DNA from: Clostridiales bacterium
GTDB lineage: Bacteria > Bacillota > Clostridia > Saccharofermentanales > Saccharofermentanaceae
Length of the DNA: 64,000 nt
Reading direction: 5' to 3'
NCBI GenBank assembly: GCA_017961235.1
Contig: JAGCXQ010000012.1
Span: 36,288 to 100,287 of the forward strand
A program made the position numbers and the translations under genes. Below the pieces are notes generated by a model. That model was not told where the DNA came from. It did not search any database and saw only the letters and a list, made by a program, of their open reading frames with translations. This document shows positions 36,382-45,864 of this stretch, piece after piece. Every line of letters starts with the position of its first letter. Positions within the stretch are counted from its first letter, which is position 1.

Positions 36382-37506
36382 TCATACCCGGCCGATCGAA
36401 GACCGGTAGAATTCCTCCAACTTATTCATAATACTATTCTCGTAGAAATCGGCAACATTACGGATGCAGTTTTCCGAGATCCGTCCGTATTCACGCATGA
36501 TCACTTCGATCCTGTCCGCGATATACTCCGGATCATCGCAGGGTACCGAGAAGCCGACTTCCCCGTCTTTATATACCTCGTCAAAACCCTGTCCTTTCGA
36601 GTAAAGGACAGGAAGGCCCTGGGACATGGCCTCTGTATAGACACGTCCGAAGGTCTCGACCTTCGAAGGCAGAAGGAAGATATCGCTGTCCTGATACACC
36701 TTGATCAGATCTTCATGGCCCATGAACGGGAGCTGCTTCACAAAGTCATACTGCCGCAGTTTTGCCTCTTCTTCTTTATCTTCCACTTCGCCGACGACCG
36801 TCAGTGTCGCATCGATCCCTTTATTTCTCAGAATACCGGCAGCTTCCGCGGCGACCGGGATATTCTTCACTTTATTGATCCTTCCTACCAGAAGGATGCG
36901 GACCTTCTTATCGCTTTCCAGTGTTCTCGGAGACGAAGTGTGCTCCTCCCAGAACTTCTCGAGCGGGTTTCCGATCACGACGCTCTTTGCTTCAAAAGCC
37001 TCCCGTTTCTTTGCCGGCACATACTTACTCATGAACTCTTCTTTATGGCACTTCGACAGGAATAAAAGACCGGATGCCTGATCGGCATTTCTGATCGCCA
37101 GCCCATGGAAAAACGGCAGCCGGATAAAACCGATGAGATCGGTCACGCGGACGGACAGCACATACTTCAGGCCGTACTTTTTCTTCATGCGCCTGGCCGT
37201 ATAGCCGCTGCTCACGAGAAGATGCGCATGCATCAGATCAAAGTCCGAAAGGTCATAGGCTTTCTTCAGTCTCTTTTCGATCTTCCACTGTCTCGGGAAG
37301 AAGAAGACACGGTCCAGCTTCTTCCAGCACTCTTCATGAACGACATCCTGATCGCTGACCGCAGGGACGAACTTATCCGCCACGCCGGCACCGTACTTGG
37401 CGCTGTTAAAGACTTTGACAGAGATATTCCTCCGGCAGAGCGCTTCTTTCTGCTGGCTGTAAAGTAAAGCAATATGGTAAAACGTGCAAAGATAAAGGAT
37501 CTTCAT
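36382..37506 (-). CDS. GT4-family glycosyltransferase
   Basis: This 374-residue cytoplasmic glycosyltransferase has a GT-B fold. The C-terminal half holds RILLVGRINKVKNIPVAAEA, the donor domain start, and SDIFLLPSKVETFGRVYTEAMSQG with the E-x7-E region used for nucleotide-sugar binding. It would add a sugar to the growing lipid-linked repeat unit; donor and acceptor cannot be read from sequence. The ATG at 37506 was chosen over the longer frame because CGGAG lies 6-7 bases upstream and because the longer version would overlap the preceding gene. Confidence 0.85.
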   Translation of the reverse strand: MKILYLCTFYHIALLYSQQKEALCRRNISVKVFNSAKYGAGVADKFVPAVSDQDVVHEECWKKLDRVFFFPRQWKIEKRLKKAYDLSDFDLMHAHLLVSSGYTARRMKKKYGLKYVLSVRVTDLIGFIRLPFFHGLAIRNADQASGLLFLSKCHKEEFMSKYVPAKKREAFEAKSVVIGNPLEKFWEEHTSSPRTLESDKKVRILLVGRINKVKNIPVAAEAAGILRNKGIDATLTVVGEVEDKEEEAKLRQYDFVKQLPFMGHEDLIKVYQDSDIFLLPSKVETFGRVYTEAMSQGLPVLYSKGQGFDEVYKDGEVGFSVPCDDPEYIADRIEVIMREYGRISENCIRNVADFYENSIMNKLEEFYRSSIGRV

Positions 37507-37516
37507 ATATGCTCCG

Positions 37517-38602
37517 TTACAGTGTCCCCTCGCCAAACATTCCCGTCATTTCCATCGTGGAGAAGTCCGTAAGCGGAAGGCTTACCGGCTGCCCCGTCAG
37601 CTGGCTCTTATAGATCGCCAGCACCATCTCCAGTGCGTTTCTTCCGGCCACGGCATCCACGTACGGTTTTCTGTCATTTCTGATCGCGTCGATCATATCG
37701 GCAAAAAGACTGGTGTGGCCATTGCCGTACACATTGCTTGTCGCCTCCTGAAAACCGGCCTTGCCGGAATCCTCGTCGCTTTCATCTTCGAATTTCCACA
37801 CGTCGATATTATTGCAGGAAGTGCCTCCGAGCTTGACGGTACCCTTCTCACCGAACATGTAGAGCGTCTCCTCGAGATTGTTCGGATAGACATTGACGGT
37901 ACCCTCGACGGTTCCGACGATACCGCTTTTAAACTTAACGACCGCCATGCCGACATCTTCGCACTCCAGGTAGTCGTGATACTGCTGGCGAGTAACACCG
38001 TAGACCGACTCCACTTCTTCACCGAGCATCCAGCGGAACAGATCGATCCCGTGGATGCACTGGTTCATCAGCGCGCCGCCGTCCGACGCCCACTTTCCTC
38101 TCCAGGGAGCCTGCTCGTAGTACGCTTTATTCCTGTTCCAGCGGACATGGATCGCACCGTGCGAGATCTTGCCGAAACGGCCTTCCTCGACCGCTTTTCT
38201 CATCTCACGGACCGCAAGATTGAATCGGTTCTGGTGGCAGGCCGCCACCTTGACGTGGCGTGCTTCGGAACGGCGGATGATCTCATCTGCGTCCGCGATA
38301 CTCATCGCGATCGGTTTTTCGATGATCACGTTGATCCCGTGATCGATGCAGTATAGAGCGATCTCTGCGTGGACTCCGCTTTCAGTCGCGATCGATACCA
38401 GCTCGAGGTCCGGGTGCTTTTCGATCATGTCCTTATAGTCACTGAACTTCTCGACCGGCTTATCGTAGCCAGTCTTTTCAAAAAGGATCCGGATCTGCTC
38501 GGGATCGGTGTCACACACCGCCACCATCTCCAGACCGTTATTCACCACTGCTTTAATGTGATTTACCGCGATGCGTCCGCATCCGATAAGCGCGTACTTC
38601 AT
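37517..38602 (-). CDS. wbpB: Gfo/Idh/MocA oxidoreductase, WbpB/WlbA-like UDP-sugar 3-dehydrogenase
   Basis: This 361-residue NAD-binding protein has a Rossmann start (YALIGCGRIAVNHIKAV) and the EKPIA motif (IIEKPIAMS) of the Gfo/Idh/MocA family. The HQNRFN and DGGALMNQCIHGIDLFRWMLG signatures match WbpB/WlbA, which oxidises UDP-GlcNAc-uronic acid at C3 in the route to UDP-2,3-diacetamido-uronic acids. It is followed in pathway order by the aminotransferase and N-acetyltransferase encoded directly upstream in the operon. Its start overlaps the end of the aminotransferase gene by four bases (ATGA). The pathway assignment rests on the three-gene set. Confidence 0.85.
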   Translation of the reverse strand: MKYALIGCGRIAVNHIKAVVNNGLEMVAVCDTDPEQIRILFEKTGYDKPVEKFSDYKDMIEKHPDLELVSIATESGVHAEIALYCIDHGINVIIEKPIAMSIADADEIIRRSEARHVKVAACHQNRFNLAVREMRKAVEEGRFGKISHGAIHVRWNRNKAYYEQAPWRGKWASDGGALMNQCIHGIDLFRWMLGEEVESVYGVTRQQYHDYLECEDVGMAVVKFKSGIVGTVEGTVNVYPNNLEETLYMFGEKGTVKLGGTSCNNIDVWKFEDESDEDSGKAGFQEATSNVYGNGHTSLFADMIDAIRNDRKPYVDAVAGRNALEMVLAIYKSQLTGQPVSLPLTDFSTMEMTGMFGEGTL

Positions 38603-39795
38603 TTTTCAGCCTCCAGATTCTTTTCGGCATTCTTCAGTGCCGTAATGATATACTCCCGCTCCTCATCGAAAAGTTCCGGGAACACCGGGATCGCAAAGGT
38701 CGTCCTGCTTAAGTCTTCCGTCACGGGAAGATCTCCCGGCTTGTAGCCTAAGTGGGCAAAAGCACCCTGCAGATGCAGCGGTACCGGATAGTAAGTACCG
38801 CATGCGACCCCCTCGCTTTTCAGGATCTCCATAATGGCCTGCGCGTTCGGGTGCTTCAGCGCGTAGATATAGTAAGCGTGCTCCGTCTCCGGCATCTCAA
38901 AAGGAATCTCATACGAGGTATCCCGAAGCGCTTCGTTATAAAGCGCGGCATTTTTTCTTCTTCCTTCGACGAACTCATCCATATGCGTGAGCTTCTTACG
39001 GAGGATCGCCGCCTGAAGCGCATCGAGACGGGAATTATACCCGATGAGATAGTTATAGTATTTGCTCTCTCCGACCGGCATATTCTCCGGGAAGGAAAGT
39101 CCCTTCATCTCATATTCGCGCTTGAGTGTCCACAGCCCGTCCTTTCCGGATCCGTGCACCTTCAGGGAGCGGCAGGCTCTCGCGATATTCTCATCGTCGG
39201 TCAGGATCATTCCGCCGTCACCGTCGCCACCGAGGTTCTTCGTCGGGAAGAAAGAAAAGCACGAAACATCTCCGAGAATATTCTTCCGTTCTCCCTTATA
39301 CTTCGTTCCCGCGGCCTGCGCACAGTCGCTGACCAGATAAAGGCCATGCTTCTTACAGATCGCGCGGAGCTGATCCATATCGCAGCTCTGCCCGTAAAAA
39401 TGCACCGGCAGGACGGCTTTTGTCTTTTCCGTGATCGCTTCTTCAACCTTGGCCGGATCGATGCAGTAGGTCTTCGGATCGACATCCGCGAATACCGGAG
39501 TCGCACCGGTGATCGCGATGCTTTCGGCCGTCGCGAAGAACGTCCACGCCGGAGTAATGACCTCGTCGCCTTTTCCTACGCCCAGCGCGCGGAGCGCCAG
39601 AACGATCGCATCCGTACCGTTGCCGCACGAGATTCCGAAACGTGCGCCCTCATAGGACGCAAACTCTTCTTCGAAAGATGTGACCTCGGATCCTCCGATA
39701 TACATTCCGCTCCGAAGGACACTCAGTGCCGCTTCTTCGTATTCTTCCGCATGCGTCTCATGCTGACGCTGCACATTCATTAACTGGATCTTCAT
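38599..39795 (-). CDS. wbpE: DegT/DnrJ-type sugar aminotransferase, WbpE/WlbC-like
   Basis: This 398-residue PLP enzyme belongs to the DegT/DnrJ/EryC1/StrS family. The PLP-lysine lies in CFSFFPTKNLGGDGDGG, with the upstream SCGNGTDAIVLALRALG and the AGTKY region that binds cofactor. Its neighbours, WbpB-like and WbpD-like enzymes, indicate that it converts the 3-keto sugar from WbpB into the 3-amino sugar using glutamate. The start at 39795 is 4 bases after the acetyltransferase stop. Length and motif order are normal for the family, with no sign of damage. Confidence 0.87.
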   Translation of the reverse strand: MKIQLMNVQRQHETHAEEYEEAALSVLRSGMYIGGSEVTSFEEEFASYEGARFGISCGNGTDAIVLALRALGVGKGDEVITPAWTFFATAESIAITGATPVFADVDPKTYCIDPAKVEEAITEKTKAVLPVHFYGQSCDMDQLRAICKKHGLYLVSDCAQAAGTKYKGERKNILGDVSCFSFFPTKNLGGDGDGGMILTDDENIARACRSLKVHGSGKDGLWTLKREYEMKGLSFPENMPVGESKYYNYLIGYNSRLDALQAAILRKKLTHMDEFVEGRRKNAALYNEALRDTSYEIPFEMPETEHAYYIYALKHPNAQAIMEILKSEGVACGTYYPVPLHLQGAFAHLGYKPGDLPVTEDLSRTTFAIPVFPELFDEEREYIITALKNAEKNLEAEK

Positions 39796-39799
39796 TCCC

Positions 39800-40378
39800 T
39801 TACCCTTCTTCTACTTCCGGACGGATCTCCTCCTGATCGTCCGCGATATATTTCTTTCCGCACTCCGTGCAGACAAGATTCTTATTGAGCTTACAGCCGC
39901 ACTTACATACATAGGCATACCACTTGGCCGGGTTGCCCACCACCATCGTATAAGCCGGTACGGTCTTCGTGACGACGGATCCCGCCCCGACAAAAGCATA
40001 CTTCCCGATATCATGTCCGCAGACGATGGTCGCGTTAGCGCCGATCGTCGCGCCTTCTTTAATGACCGTCTTTTTAAACTCGCTTTTCCGCTCGATAAAG
40101 CTTCGGGGATTCGCGACATTCGTAAAGACCGCGTTCGGACCGATAAAGACGTTATCTTCGCACTCAAGTCCGGTATAAAGCGCCACGTTATTCTTTACTT
40201 TTACGTTGTTGCCCAGCGTGACTCCGCTCTCGATAAAAGCATTCTCACCGATATTGCAGTTCTTTCCGACCTTGGACCCCTTCATGAGATGGCACCAGTG
40301 CCAGATGCGGGTTCCTTCTCCTATCTCGGCGCCTTCATCGATCTGCGCCGACGGGTGGGCATAGTAAGATTCACTCAT
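39800..40378 (-). CDS. wbpD: WbpD/WlbB-like UDP-3-amino-sugar N-acetyltransferase
   Basis: This 192-residue left-handed beta-helix enzyme starts HPSAQIDEGAEIGEGTRIWH and has the TRIWHWCHLMKG and CNIGENAFIESGVTLG repeats typical of WbpD/WlbB, which acetylate the 3-amino group using acetyl-CoA. A Cys-rich tail (CKCGCKLNKN...CTECGKKY) resembles a small zinc ribbon and is found on many members of this family. It overlaps the upstream glycosyltransferase stop by four bases (ATGA). Together with WbpE and WbpB it completes the last steps towards a diacetamido-uronic acid. Confidence 0.87.
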   Translation of the reverse strand: MSESYYAHPSAQIDEGAEIGEGTRIWHWCHLMKGSKVGKNCNIGENAFIESGVTLGNNVKVKNNVALYTGLECEDNVFIGPNAVFTNVANPRSFIERKSEFKKTVIKEGATIGANATIVCGHDIGKYAFVGAGSVVTKTVPAYTMVVGNPAKWYAYVCKCGCKLNKNLVCTECGKKYIADDQEEIRPEVEEG

Positions 40379-41646
40379 AAGTCTTCGATAATCCTTTCTA
40401 CTTGTTTCACCAGTACTTTATAGTCATACATCTCGGCCATCGCATGCGCGTTTTCGCAGTACTTCGCATACTCTTCCCGGGACATTTCCGAAAAACGGAT
40501 GATCTCATCGGCGACCTTAGAAGGCTCCGGCGAACTTCCGAGCTCGACTCCGCAGCCGTTCCCTTCTACCATGGAGTCCGACAGCGCCGCCAGGAGCACG
40601 ATCGGCTTGCCGCCGGCAAAGTAATCGAACAGCTTGTTGAACGATGCGCCGTATCTGTCGGTGGAACTGCCGTTACCCGACCCGATAAAAAGATCGGCAC
40701 GTCTTGCAATTCCCGGGATATTATTCTTATCCACAAACCCCTTTAAGACCAGATTGTCCAGATGCTCCTCATCGAGCGTCTTCTGCATCTCATCGAGCTT
40801 ACTTCCCGTTCCCCAGAGAAGGATCTTGATGTTGTCCTTGCCGCGTTTTTTCAGTTCCCTTGCGGTATCGATGTAAAGCGGCATATTATTCATGAAGCGG
40901 ATCGCGCCGAAGTACACTACCTTGAAGATCTCCGGGTTCTCCAGATCCTTATCTTCGATCACGTTCTTCTGCGCGTTACTGTCGAAGACATCCTTATCCA
41001 CGCCGTTATTGATATAGTAGACCTTATCCAGGTCGATCTTTCCGCCCTGCTCGAGATCCCAGCGCATATCGCGGATATAGCGTTTTCCTCCGCTCATCGT
41101 AAACACCAGCGCATCGGAACGGTAATAGACATGCTTCATGAAGCGTCTTGCGGTATTCGCGATAAGACCATGTTCCTTAAAAGTTCCCTTCGTGACGAAC
41201 CCTTCCGGTACGATGTCTCTGGTCTCGGAGATGCACTTGATCCCGTACTTCTTCGCCAGTTTCACGCCAAGAAGCAGCGCCGTCGGATACATCGTCGAAG
41301 CATAGATGATGTCCGGTTTTCCGTCCTTCTTGGAGATCTTCTTAGCGACCTTGAACATCTTCCGGTAGAACGAGTAGATATTGAGGATCCTGTGGATATC
41401 ATTCTTCTTATAGTGGTGGGACTTTACATAGAAAAACCTAACACCTTCGACATTACGCTCGACATAGTCTTCTTTCCCGGTATCGATACGCTTTCCGGCA
41501 TGGTGAAGTTCATTGCACGCGAAGACATACGGCTCGTATCCGTCTTTGGCAAGATATTTGCCCATGACAAAATGCCGTGTGTGCGGTCCGTCTTCCGGCA
41601 GATATGAATTCTGATTGATGATCCAGATCTTCAAGTGCGCGTCCAT
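40375..41646 (-). CDS. GT4-family glycosyltransferase (WbuB/WbpI-like layout)
   Basis: This 423-residue GT-B glycosyltransferase starts KIWIINQNSYLPEDGPHTRH, a start typical of WbuB-like enzymes that transfer N-acetyl-fucosamine or related sugars. It has SETRDIVPEGF in the acceptor half and KVVYFGAIRFMNN and GASFNKLFDYFAGGKPIV in the donor half, the last being the E/D-x7 region where an Asp replaces the usual Glu. It sits between the dehydrogenase gene and the diacetamido-sugar set and may transfer that sugar. Donor identity is inferred from context only. Confidence 0.8.
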   Translation of the reverse strand: MDAHLKIWIINQNSYLPEDGPHTRHFVMGKYLAKDGYEPYVFACNELHHAGKRIDTGKEDYVERNVEGVRFFYVKSHHYKKNDIHRILNIYSFYRKMFKVAKKISKKDGKPDIIYASTMYPTALLLGVKLAKKYGIKCISETRDIVPEGFVTKGTFKEHGLIANTARRFMKHVYYRSDALVFTMSGGKRYIRDMRWDLEQGGKIDLDKVYYINNGVDKDVFDSNAQKNVIEDKDLENPEIFKVVYFGAIRFMNNMPLYIDTARELKKRGKDNIKILLWGTGSKLDEMQKTLDEEHLDNLVLKGFVDKNNIPGIARRADLFIGSGNGSSTDRYGASFNKLFDYFAGGKPIVLLAALSDSMVEGNGCGVELGSSPEPSKVADEIIRFSEMSREEYAKYCENAHAMAEMYDYKVLVKQVERIIEDL

Positions 41647-41653
41647 CCTTTAC

Positions 41654-42880
41654 TTAATCCCGCTGGAACAGATCCCGGGTATATACTTTTCCGGCGACAT
41701 CGTCCAAGCAGTGATCGTAGCGGTTCGCGATGATAGATCCGCTCATTTTCTTAAACTCCTCGAGGTCATTAACGACCTTCGAGCCATAGAATGTCGATCC
41801 GTCTTCGAGCGTCGGCTCGTAGATGATGATCGTCGCGCCCTTGGCCTTGATGCGCTTCATGACGCCCTGGATACTGCTCTGGCGGAAGTTATCGCTGTTG
41901 CTCTTCATGGTCAGACGGTAAACGCCGATCACGACTTCTTTCTCGCCCGTATATCCGCCGGTATAGCTGTTCGCGCCCGCCATCTGAAGGACGCGGTCCG
42001 CGATATAGTCTTTTCTCGTCCGGTTCGAGTCCACGATCGCGTGGATCAGATTCTCCGGCACATCCCGGTAATTCGCCAGCAGCTGCTTGGTATCCTTCGG
42101 CAGGCAGTATCCGCCATACCCGAAAGACGGGTTATTGTAAAAGTCTCCGATACGCGGATCCAGGCTCACACCCTGAATGATCTCCGCGGTAGATAAGCCC
42201 TTCATCTCGGCATAGGTATCGAGTTCGTTAAAGAACGATACACGAAGCGCCAGATACGTATTTGCGAAGAGCTTTACGGCCTCTGCCTCGGTATACCCCA
42301 TGAAAAGCACCGGTACGTCTTTTTTCTCTGCGCCTTCTACCAGAAGGTTCACAAACGTCTCGGCCTTCTTCTTTGATGCATCGTCGCATCCCACGATGAT
42401 ACGGGACGGATAGAGGTTATCGTACAGCGCCTTTGACTCTCGTAAGAACTCCGGCGAGAACATGATCTTGTCCGTTCCGAACTTCTCGCGGACGTGCTCC
42501 GTATATCCGACCGGGATCGTGGACTTGATGACCATCGTCGCGGAAGAACCGCTACCCAGTACCGTCTCGATGACCGCCTCTACCGAAGAGCAGTCAAAGA
42601 AATCCTTCTGCGGATCGTAGTTGGTCGGCGTGGAGATAATGATGTAGTCCGCATCCTTATACGCCGCTTCCGCATCCATCGTTGCCGACAGCTGCAGTCC
42701 GCGCGCCTCATGCTCCGAGAGGAATTTCTCGATATACTCATCCTGGATCGGGCTCTTCCAGTTATTCAGAAGTTCCACCTTCTCCGGCACGATATCTACC
42801 GCCACCACCTCATTATGCTGACTTAAGAGCACCGCGAGGCTCAGCCCCACATATCCCGTTCCTGCAACTGCAATCTTCAT
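41654..42880 (-). CDS. ugd: UDP-glucose 6-dehydrogenase
   Basis: This 408-residue enzyme oxidises UDP-glucose to UDP-glucuronic acid with two NAD+. It starts with a Rossmann motif ([16 protein letters not shown]), has STIPVGYT and [16 protein letters not shown], and carries the catalytic cysteine in [17 protein letters not shown] (Cys259). The pattern follows E. coli Ugd closely and differs from WbpA/WbpO-type UDP-GlcNAc dehydrogenases. It starts 4 bases after the sugar-phosphate transferase gene and is the second gene of the operon. A related enzyme fused to a DNA-binding domain is encoded at 48229, and a broken copy at 56880. Unlike them, this copy has no N-terminal HTH. Confidence 0.92.
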   Translation of the reverse strand: MKIAVAGTGYVGLSLAVLLSQHNEVVAVDIVPEKVELLNNWKSPIQDEYIEKFLSEHEARGLQLSATMDAEAAYKDADYIIISTPTNYDPQKDFFDCSSVEAVIETVLGSGSSATMVIKSTIPVGYTEHVREKFGTDKIMFSPEFLRESKALYDNLYPSRIIVGCDDASKKKAETFVNLLVEGAEKKDVPVLFMGYTEAEAVKLFANTYLALRVSFFNELDTYAEMKGLSTAEIIQGVSLDPRIGDFYNNPSFGYGGYCLPKDTKQLLANYRDVPENLIHAIVDSNRTRKDYIADRVLQMAGANSYTGGYTGEKEVVIGVYRLTMKSNSDNFRQSSIQGVMKRIKAKGATIIIYEPTLEDGSTFYGSKVVNDLEEFKKMSGSIIANRYDHCLDDVAGKVYTRDLFQRD

Positions 42881-42883
42881 ACT

Positions 42884-44329
42884 TTACATAGCACCTTTCT
42901 TTCTAAACACTACGCCGATCGTCTTCAGCAGGATCTTGATATCCTGTCCGATACTCCAGTTGGCGATATATTTCGTATCGAGCTTAACTACTTCCTCAAA
43001 GTCCGTGATCTCCGACCTTCCGCTTACCTGCCACAGTCCCGTGATCCCGGGCTTGGTGGCCAGTCTGGCACGATGGTGAAGTTCATACTTCGCCCACTCA
43101 TCGAGCGTCGGTGGACGCGTACCGATCATGGACATCGATCCGCCGAGCACATTGAAGAACTGCGGGAACTCATCGAGACTGGTCCGTCTTAAAAACTCAC
43201 CGATCCCCGTCTTCTTCGTTCCGTCCGGCAGGATCTTATTTCCGATGATGCGCGGATCAAAGTCGAGCTTGAACATCATGCCGTCCTTGACGCGGTTCTG
43301 GTCGAGAAGCTCTTTCTTTCTCTCTTCCGCGTCCATATACATGGAACGGAGTTTATACATATAGAAATGCTTGCCGTTCTGGCCGATACGCTCCTGCTTG
43401 AAAAGGATCGGTCCCGGCGACTTTTTCTTAATGATCGGACCTACGACGAGCATGATCAGGAGCGTAACGATACTTCCGATCAGTCCGATCAGGATATCAA
43501 AAAGGCGCTTGATAAAGCTCTGCAGGGGCGTCGCGTAGTTGATCGATGTCGTAAGAACGGTCGTACCGCCCAGTTTTTCCGAGAAACGCTTAACGCCGTT
43601 TCGGGTCATGTTTGGTACATGGAAGTGTGTCGGAACCGCCATGACCGAGCAGTCGTCCATCAGTTTGACGATACGCTCATCCGAGAACGGTGCATCGATA
43701 TATACGGAATCGATCCACTCACGGACAATGTAGTCAGAAACCCCGTCGAGATCTGAAACGATCGGATAATTCAGGATCTTCTCCTCATCTGTCTTCTCCG
43801 TAAGTACCACGCCGGAGATCACATATCCCACCATATCCTTACCGGAAAGGCGCTGAAGGATCCCTTCCGCATTCTCGGGTGTCGTCACCACAAGGATATT
43901 ATTCCTTTTTCCGCGCTGCAGTCCGAAGACTTTGACCACGCTCTTCCACAGGACCCTGTAGATATACCCGAGCACCAGATGCAGACCGAAGGTCAGTGCC
44001 AGGATGATACGGGAGTACTCCACACCGGCCTGTGTCGCGAAGATATAGATCATCGTCAGTCCGAACACATAAAAACTGTGCTCAAAAGTGCGCAGGAACT
44101 CGATATAGTAGCCTCTCTGCATGACATCATGCATCGAGTTATGGATCACCATCACGAGAAAATCGAAGAGAAAAAGAAGGATCGCCAGATTCCGGTACAG
44201 CATCGTCGAGTACGCCATCGTTCCCAGACGGATCAGTACCGCCAGGATAAACGCGACCTGCAGACTCAGCTCATCCACGAGCATAAAGTCCAGATGCTTC
44301 GACCACCCCTGTGCATTACGCTTATACAC
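42884..44329 (-). CDS. Initiating polyprenyl-phosphate sugar-1-phosphate transferase
   Basis: This 481-residue membrane enzyme has four N-terminal helices, a middle domain that binds a Rossmann-like fold (NILVVTTPENAEGILQRLSG) and a C-terminal bacterial sugar transferase domain: a helix (LFDILIGLIGSIVTLLIMLV), KSPGPILFKQERIGQNGKHF, LRRTSLDEFPQFFNVLGG and LATKPGITGLWQVSGRSE, the family signatures. It transfers a sugar-1-phosphate from a UDP-sugar to undecaprenyl phosphate and starts repeat-unit assembly. The GTG at 44329 is chosen because GGGAGG lies 6 bases upstream; the frame continues to 44356. As first gene of the operon, its promoter should lie in the AT-rich 44.35-44.48 kb segment, where only weak boxes can be seen. 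Confidence 0.9.
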   Translation of the reverse strand: MYKRNAQGWSKHLDFMLVDELSLQVAFILAVLIRLGTMAYSTMLYRNLAILLFLFDFLVMVIHNSMHDVMQRGYYIEFLRTFEHSFYVFGLTMIYIFATQAGVEYSRIILALTFGLHLVLGYIYRVLWKSVVKVFGLQRGKRNNILVVTTPENAEGILQRLSGKDMVGYVISGVVLTEKTDEEKILNYPIVSDLDGVSDYIVREWIDSVYIDAPFSDERIVKLMDDCSVMAVPTHFHVPNMTRNGVKRFSEKLGGTTVLTTSINYATPLQSFIKRLFDILIGLIGSIVTLLIMLVVGPIIKKKSPGPILFKQERIGQNGKHFYMYKLRSMYMDAEERKKELLDQNRVKDGMMFKLDFDPRIIGNKILPDGTKKTGIGEFLRRTSLDEFPQFFNVLGGSMSMIGTRPPTLDEWAKYELHHRARLATKPGITGLWQVSGRSEITDFEEVVKLDTKYIANWSIGQDIKILLKTIGVVFRKKGAM

Positions 44330-44496
44330 AGTCCACCTCCCGGATCGCGCAAGCACCGCGCATATTCAGCTTTTGAAACGTTTTGCCTTCCAAAACTAAT
44401 ACGTCCCTCTCACACAATATCAATATATTATAACCTTTTTATCGGGGAAACGCATTATATAATTATAAATTATAAATAATTAGAGAAACTGTGTCC

Positions 44497-45288
44497 TCAT
44501 CGGATCAGATCCAGCTTTGCCGAAGACCCGATATCATGGTATCCGAGCTTCTCGTACCAGGAGTGATACTCGTCCTCATAGCAATACAGCACCGGTTGTT
44601 TTCCCGATTGAACCAGATAAGAGGAAAAAGAGGTCATCAGCTTCATTCCATGTCCCTGATTCCGATAATCCGGAGCCGTCAGCATTCCACTTACCACAGC
44701 CAGATCCTGAATAACCGCATAGGTGGCGACGTGGGAAATGATTTTTCCATCTTTTCGGATGATCATATTCTCACAATTCTCGTGCTCATAGCGGTAAACC
44801 AGTTGCTTACGGATATTCTCGTAGTCATAGCCGATTCCCAGATGATGATCCTGACAGATCAGCCTGGCGATCTCGGCAAAATCATCCAGGCCCGCAAAGG
44901 ACGTATCCTCCGCGATCGCCTTCTTTTCTCCCGAGTAGCTCATAATGCTTCCGCGGGTGATCGTGTAGGACGAAGAAAGCCTTTCATACAAAGCGGAGAC
45001 CAGGTCTTCCGGACCGGTGATCCTTTTCATACCGCTGCCGATGATCAAGCCGGCAATATCCGACACAAGGGATTCGCTGACCTTTCCAAAAGACAGCAGC
45101 TGAAGGCTGTTATAGTACTCATACACCAGTCCGTGTATCTCATTATCCGATTCACTCACGAACGTCCGGATCTCATCCGCATTGACCCCATAGGTCATCA
45201 CATCGATATACAGATAAACGTTCCTAAATCTGTTCTCCTGCACCAATTCGATAATGCTTGAATCGTTTTCAAAAATCTCGCGTATCAT
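44497..45288 (-). CDS. GNAT-family acetyltransferase
   Basis: This 263-residue protein has a GNAT domain in its second half: the acetyl-CoA loop region VSGMLTAPDYRNQGHGMKLM (a variant of R/Q-x-x-G-x-G/A) and a YxxxGY-type end (EDEYHSWYEKLGYHD). The first 130 residues are a distinct alpha/beta domain as in FR47-like two-domain members. The substrate is unknown. It lies 168 bases upstream of the capsule operon, transcribed in the same direction, and may or may not be part of it. The ATG at 45288 has only a weak ribosome binding site. Confidence 0.75.
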   Translation of the reverse strand: MIREIFENDSSIIELVQENRFRNVYLYIDVMTYGVNADEIRTFVSESDNEIHGLVYEYYNSLQLLSFGKVSESLVSDIAGLIIGSGMKRITGPEDLVSALYERLSSSYTITRGSIMSYSGEKKAIAEDTSFAGLDDFAEIARLICQDHHLGIGYDYENIRKQLVYRYEHENCENMIIRKDGKIISHVATYAVIQDLAVVSGMLTAPDYRNQGHGMKLMTSFSSYLVQSGKQPVLYCYEDEYHSWYEKLGYHDIGSSAKLDLIR

Positions 45289-45371
45289 GCCGTTCCCATA
45301 CTGTAAAATGCATTAATCTAAAAAACCAACGCTACATATCTTATCAGAAAACACGCTTTTTGAACACAAGG

Positions 45372-45651
45372 TTATTTAGTCAATCCCTTTAAATACTCTT
45401 CCACATTCAAGTATTCGATGTCACCACCGGACACAGGCAATGCCGGACGTAGAATCAGATAACCTTCCCCCTTAATGCAGATCGATTCTATCGTTGTTAA
45501 CTTCCAGTAGTTTTCTGTAAGCGTCCAACCACCAAAACCCCGCAAAAAATACCTCCATGAATTATTCCTTGTTGACCATGCTGATTGCCGTCAGCCATTC
45601 TATGGTAACACTCATTCCGGAATAATCACACAGAGCAGGATCGATCTTCAC
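45372..45651 (-). pseudogene. Frameshifted remnant of an unidentified gene
   Basis: On the minus strand a GTG at 45651, behind GAGGAG, opens a frame reading KIDPALCDYSGMSVTIEWLT up to a TAA after VNKE. A second frame then continues with protein-like sequence (GGWTLTENYW, later GYLILRPALPVSGGDIEYLN) to a stop at 45372. The pieces look like one small gene broken by a frameshift. The family is not recognised, and the call is weak because the first part overlaps a PHP-like remnant on the other strand. Confidence 0.35.
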
Positions 45652-45780
45652 ATGCACTCCTCGCGGTATCCGATGGCACGGATACTCCTCTTAAGCTGCT
45701 CGAAAAGGCAAAAGCCGCGGGTCTTCTCCTCTTCTCTCTTACCGATCACGAAGCGATCAACGAAGTCGTAAATAGAAGAA
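45631..45780 (+). pseudogene. PHP-domain metallophosphoesterase remnant
   Basis: The plus strand reads RIDLHMHSSRY, then, after a one-base loss, DGTDTPLKLLEKAKAAGL and LFSLTDHEAINE. This is the metal-binding start of a PHP phosphoesterase: DLHxHS, then SDGTDTP, then TDHD-like. The rest of the gene (about 200 residues) is missing and the frame runs into unrelated sequence. No ribosome binding site fits. It is a decayed fragment and cannot be functional. Confidence 0.6.
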
Positions 45781-45864
45781 ACACCCTTCACAGAAGAGTT
45801 TGCGACGGGCGGATTAAAAGCTCTTCCAGAGAGGTTCGGCAAAGGGATACTATAACTTATCACC

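Noticed and set aside
44357..44496. A promoter for the first capsule operon
   Set aside because: Two TATAAT-like strings are present in this AT-rich segment, but no acceptable -35 box lies 16-18 bases before either, so no position was given.
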